25,838 nt of DNA from Smittium mucronatum (lineage: Eukaryota > Kickxellomycota > Harpellomycetes > Harpellales > Legeriomycetaceae): the NCBI GenBank assembly GCA_001953115.1, contig LSSL01002637.1:1-25838 (forward strand). Reading direction: 5' to 3'. Each line of letters opens with the position of its first letter. The first letter of the stretch is position 1. Shown here piece after piece: positions 21,301 through 25,838 of this stretch. The position numbers and the translations under genes are program-made. Under the pieces are notes generated by a model. It was not told the DNA's origin. It saw nothing but the letters and a program-made list of their open reading frames with translations, and searched no databases.

Positions 21301-24300
21301 TAATTTACTTCTAAAAGTAAAATATGAAGCCCCTAACCGCAGAAAGTTATTTCACTCTTATTTTATACTAATTGCTAATATATATTCCAATTTCACATTT
21401 TAGATTAAAAAAATATTTCAAAATATTTCGTTAAAAAATAATAATAAAAATTACTATCAATCCCTTCATAAATTCTCATTCAAATCTAAAAAGATTTTTT
21501 TGAATTAACCCACCACCACATGATGAAGGTGAGAATATTTTAAAGAGATAAAATTTAAGTAAATATATAGGATAGGTTTCAAACACAAGCCATTTTATTA
21601 CCACAAAAGCAAAGCTAAATAATTTACAATATATTTTATTCATTCCCAAGCCAATTTAATTAAAAAAGAGTTTTCATTTTTTTACACATCAATAACGAGA
21701 GCTTTTCTAGCTAAATTAAATCCATATTTTCTCAATGATTATTTTAAAATATTTTACCATTCTATTCCCAAAATAAACTATTATATTCCCTAATCGGTCG
21801 TTTAATTTAAACAATCTTAGTTTTTATGTTCAAATACGAATCAAATAAAATCGTTATTATTAAATGTTTGAAGATATAAAATTACTTATAGGATAGTTTT
21901 TTTGCTATCAAATTTGGCCGAATAAATTGGAATTTTTTTTATAATACGAAAATCAAAACTACCCATTTTTGGAGCTGAGTATGTTTTGGGAAATATAGTA
22001 AAAAAACATATAATGTGGCTAATATTAAATTTTTTTTATCAAATATAAAGTTATGAATCACTTTGAATGAATCAAAAGAATTAATATTATAATTTTGAAT
22101 AAAATTTATTATATCTCGTTTATCAGAATTATTAGATTTTATGTTAAACACTGGTCACATTTCTAAAAATTAATGGATATTTTCCAAATTTATAATTTTC
22201 TAATAGTAAATAAGTTTATTAAATATACTTAAGTGCCATTTCACAGATTCCGGATGCAGATTTAAAAAAAGATTAAGATAATCTATGACTTTTTTTCAGG
22301 ATGTCGTAAAATATTATATCTGCTATTATTTTAGTAGTATATATTAAAAATCTCGTATTTTTGCTAAGTCAATACTAATTTTTAATAGATAATTATTTTA
22401 ATAACAAAAATTGACAAACAAAGGTATTTATATTATATTGGTGCATGAAGAAACTCGTTAAATTCCTTAGAACAATACACTTTTTGAGATATAGTTTAGA
22501 TCTAAATTTTACTAATATTTGATATCGGTAAACTTGGATATGTTATAAATAAAAAAATTTAGATCCACTTTAGTATAATGTATAAAATCCATTTTCCCGT
22601 TTAGAGATTTATTTAAGTAAATTTCATATAGCCCATTATTTATTTTAAATACATACCACATTCAATTTTTCTACATTGAGCTTCATATATAAATATTTAA
22701 TCAACTCTTATAAAAAATTCTAATATTTATTTAATTTATTTTTATTATACTTGGTTAAAAAAATAATTTATAAAAAACTTAATTCCTATTTATTCTGTTA
22801 TTTTCAAGTATGTTCTACGATTTTCCTATCTTCCTTCTTCCATTAATCTATATTATATTTAAAAGCTCTAATATTTATATATCTATAAAAAAGGTTTAAA
22901 ACTGTATTCTATTTTTATTCTTCGAATAATCGTAGCAAGAGCAGTAAAAATCCGTTTATTTCGAAATTTTCTGCTTGGAAAAGATGAATAGTAATTCATT
23001 CAAAAGCTTGATCATTGAAACTAAATTTTTATAATTGTTATTTTTGACCAAATTCTTCATGGGCTCTAAATTTACATTTTTATTTTAAAAATCAAATAAA
23101 AAATGAACGAATTTCCCTAACGATTCATTCAAATAAAAAAAATCGAAAAGATTAGATTTATTTTCACATATTTCATTTTAGTTTATCTTGCCAAAGTTGG
23201 AGTTGTAAAAATCTTCTGGCTCATATATATTGAAAGGTTAAGAAAATCTATTAAATACATTATACCCCTGTCAGTATTTTTATGTTTGATTTTGCTGGTA
23301 ACCTCTTCTAACCCAAATAAGTTGAGATTGAAAAAATCACAAAATTTTAATCCAAATTTAAATATTTTTTGAATTATAGATCATTTATTGTATTTACTGC
23401 TTCTATCATCCTATTTATTTTATTAAACAAATATTATAACATATTTTTCGATAAATAAAATATGATATGGGTGAGTATAAGCTGTAATTTGTGGATATCA
23501 TGCTTTAGGTGATTTTTTTAGGGATTTTATCCCTTATTTAATATATTAGATATTTTTTTCAAAGCATGGTACCAGCTATTTCCCCTGTTCATTTATTTTT
23601 CAAAAAAAATATGTGGACTTTAAAATAGTTTCAGTGCAATCAGCAATTAGAGTTTTTGCGCTCCAACTGAGTCCTTTTTTTAAAACCACACCATTTAACG
23701 AGGTAAAATTGATATATAATTCTAACAATTTATTATTCACCAATCGATATAGGCTTTGATTTTCGATACATATCTGTAGAACTAGCGACAAAAAAGGGTA
23801 ACCTTCTTGAATCGATCTAAAATTATAGTCGATATTTTAATTAAAGAGTTTGAAAATAAGCTCAATTTTAGTTTTAAAGTCATGATATATTCTAAAAAGT
23901 ATATTTTTCATGATTAATCTGCTATTTAAATCTCTAAGGTGATCAATTTTTTATTAAAAAAATTACAACACATTTCGAAAATTTCAGTAAAGTTAAAATA
24001 TATATTTTTTGTATTATTCTGTAGTCGTTTATTAACAAGTATATTTTTTCATCCCCCTTTTATAAATTCTAGAATCAATCTTTTTAAAAAAATATGGTTT
24101 ATTTCTCAAATAATAAAGTTTAATCATTTTATCCTTTTCAAATTCTGGATTTTCATAAATAAAAATTTATAGATTTTTTACTGACTAATATGTTTTAATT
24201 TCACTAAAATTATCTAATACTACATTTATTTATTTATTGAAACATATACCGTTTAATTCTTTGCATTTATTTGTTCTAAACCTAAGTTATCCTGTATTTT

Positions 24301-25427
24301 GTATTATAAAACATTTAAATTCACAATGATTTATTTGAATTCAGATTACTGACCTCACTCTAGTTTCATAATTTATAATTCATATATTCAATAAATAAAA
24401 TATAAATACAATAATTAAAAATGTGAGTTAGTGAATTATAAATATACAAATTTTTTTACAGTTTTAATCTTAAGATATTATTATTATTATTATTATTATT
24501 TTAATATAAACAATAATATTTTAATAAACATTCTGTTAATTTTTAATCTTATAAATTTTTCATGGAATCACGTTTAAAAACTACGAATTATAGAAGAAAT
24601 TTGATTAGATATATATGTGGAAATAAAAAATAAGATTATTAAAATCTATTATCCGATTAATGAATGTAATAATTTCATTTAAGAATAGCCCTTTAAAACG
24701 TTTTAAAATTATCATTGGAAAAAAATGGAATATATTTAGCTAGGAAAGCTCTTAGGATTAATTTTTGGAATAATGGAAGTCTCTTGGTTTAATTATATCG
24801 GCTTAAAAACGAAAAAATCTCTTGAAAATAAATTAATATGATTTTGGGCTAATAAAATTGCTTGTAATATATTTTAAACTCAAATTTATCTAAGGAAAAG
24901 AAAAAAAATCCTATTTTTTAATGGCCTAACTGAAGAGAGATAACTATTTTTGATGGATGCTATTTAGGGTACAATGAATATAAGCTACAGAATAAATGTA
25001 TATAATGAATTTTTATCAAAATTTTGTGCTAATATAAGACTAGACCTATTGATAGAATTGTTTGGATAATTATCAAAGAGCATAACTTTAAACGAATTTA
25101 AATTTGTATTTTTTTTAAAGAAAAATCATTCTTTTTGTGAAAATAGAATTATGTTTGTATAATGTATTTGGAGGAATTTTTTTTAAAAAATCATTTTTTT
25201 ACTGGTTTAAATTTATAAATAATTATATAAATGTAATTAATATATTAGAATTAAAATCAAAAATAAATACATGGGAATTTTTTTTTACTAAAGGAATAAT
25301 TTGCCAAATTCTGTTAAAATTTTTTGAGCGAAATATACTATTTTAGATAAATAAATTTATTAGTCTTAGCTATCAAAAATTTGGCTACTCGCTCTATTAA
25401 AAATTAGACTAAGCCATTTTTATCCAA
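21301..25427. other. Gene-free AT-rich stretch
   Basis: No supportable gene is seen. The open frames at 21939-22151, 23600-23791, 23939-24172 and 25137-25346 are short, share the base composition of the background and match no family I know with confidence. The only definite structure is the TTA microsatellite at 24476-24502. Confidence 0.5.
24476..24502. repeat. TTA trinucleotide microsatellite
   Basis: This is an uninterrupted run of about eight TTA units in AT-rich noncoding sequence. Its length is likely to vary between individuals, as is usual for such tracts. Confidence 0.85.
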
Positions 25428-25515
25428 TTTTTTTTTTTTTTTTACGAAAAATTTATTTTAAAATTAATAAAAAGTTATAAAAACTAATTTAAAAAATTTA
25501 AAAAAATTAAAAAAA

Positions 25516-25543
25516 GTGACAATTGTTCAAAAAAATTTGTCAC
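25516..25543. other. Stem-loop beside the GC-rich island
   Basis: GTGACAA (25516-25522) and TTGTCAC (25537-25543) form a perfect 7-bp stem with a 14-nt loop. It abuts the 3' edge of the GC-rich body of this copy, as a different stem-loop does at 20788-20826. Confidence 0.6.
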
Positions 25544-25770
25544 CCTACTCCCCTCTGCCGCTCTAGCAGCTCCATACCTCGAGGGAATTGGTTCAAGGGG
25601 GCTGGTGAATCACTTAAACTCTGTAGCTTAAGTGTTCGTGGCACGCGGATGCCAATCAGTAATTTTGGCGTTTCCAACACAAATTTATGATCAGCGGTGT
25701 CAGCTTGGAGCTGAATTAAAGTATGTTTAGACTCCCCCCAAGGAGTTATCCAACTATCCCCAACCGGGAT
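25540..25770 (-). pseudogene. Open frame in the retroposed copy, possibly the 3' coding end of its source
   Basis: Minus-strand codons from 25770 down to a TGA at 25542-25540 are open for 76 residues. They include DSWITPWGESKHTLIQLQ, LLIGIRVPRTLKLQSLSD and LNQFPRGMELLERQRG. In the sister copy one frame reads LHLFPVGTQLVAQQRI at the matching place, sharing L-x-x-F-P-x-G-x-x-L and a nearby stop, and the fragment at 6411-6500 reads MNLIPIERS there. This hints at a protein-coding source, but the nucleotide differences are not concentrated at third positions, so a noncoding RNA is equally possible. Another frame is open from the window edge (25838) to a stop at 25746, with TIGGFIPAPILSDIKNQL. I recognise no family. 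Confidence 0.3.
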
Positions 25771-25838
25771 TTATTGAAATTCGAAAGTTGATTTTTTATG
25801 TCTGAAAGGATCGGTGCAGGTATGAACCCGCCGATCGT

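Larger units (their letters stand above)
25428..25838 (-). mobile_element. GC-rich retroposed copy with AATAAA and poly(A), cut by the window edge
   Basis: On the minus strand the window edge falls inside the GC-rich body, which ends near 25545. It is followed by a stem-loop (25543-25516), an AT-rich trailer with AATAAA (25457-25452) and, 8 nt later, a run of 16 A (25443-25428). The trailer word TAGTTTTTATAAC and the body words GGTTGGGGATAGTTGG and GGTATGGAGCTGCTAGAGC correspond in order to the copy at 20738-21300. Over a 48-base core near the 3' end of the two bodies I count 33 identical positions. This copy appears less decayed because a 76-codon frame stays open through it. The 5' end lies beyond the window. 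Confidence 0.6.

Noticed and set aside
23600..23791. 63-codon minus-strand frame with some protein-like look
   Set aside because: I could not place it in any family, no neighbouring frame extends it, and its length is expected by chance here.
25137..25346. 69-codon plus-strand frame with GGIFFKKS, faintly like ISXO2-type transposases
   Set aside because: The likeness rests on one short low-complexity patch, the first codon is GTG, and no catalytic motif follows.
25545..25838. GC-rich island as ribosomal or transfer RNA
   Set aside because: I compared it by eye with conserved rRNA and tRNA words and found none. The AATAAA and poly(A) trailer also argues against it.

Overview
This window is eukaryotic nuclear DNA and is extremely AT-rich; by eye only about a fifth to a quarter of the bases are G or C. 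The evidence for a eukaryote is a protein gene split by a GT-AG intron, a DNA transposon carrying a retroviral-type integrase, and retroposed sequences ending in AATAAA plus poly(A). I cannot fix the lineage. A gene-poor fungus or fungus-like parasite fits the short intron and the secreted enzyme, but an AT-rich invertebrate is not excluded.

The only intact gene lies at 11826-13060. It has two exons and encodes a 377-residue, probably secreted zinc hydrolase of the succinylglutamate desuccinylase/aspartoacylase family. Just upstream, on the other strand (11216-11517), is a broken stretch that looks like former coding DNA of unknown family.

Two kinds of mobile DNA are recognisable. First, 17511-20224 is a complete but dead DNA transposon. 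Inverted terminal repeats of about 350 bp, more than 90% alike, flank a minus-strand integrase pseudogene. Its zinc-binding region, three catalytic acidic residues (D, D, E at DD35E spacing), C-terminal segment and cysteine-rich tail can all still be read, spread over several frames. Second, three GC-rich islands (6411-6500, 20738-21300 and 25428-25838) are diverged copies of one unrecognised family on the minus strand. The latter two share a layout: island, stem-loop, about 100 nt of AT-rich trailer, AATAAA, poly(A). They look like retroposed copies of a polyadenylated RNA.

The rest (1-6410, 6501-11215, 13061-17510, 21301-25427) is AT-rich sequence with no gene I can defend. It holds small dispersed motifs, including a 'GTGGATTTGATCC'-type repeat, a short 17-bp tandem repeat, a TTA microsatellite and a regularly spaced ATCTGACAA array at 20531-20609. 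Most open frames here are what such base composition yields by chance. No tRNA, rRNA, CRISPR array or replication origin was found.
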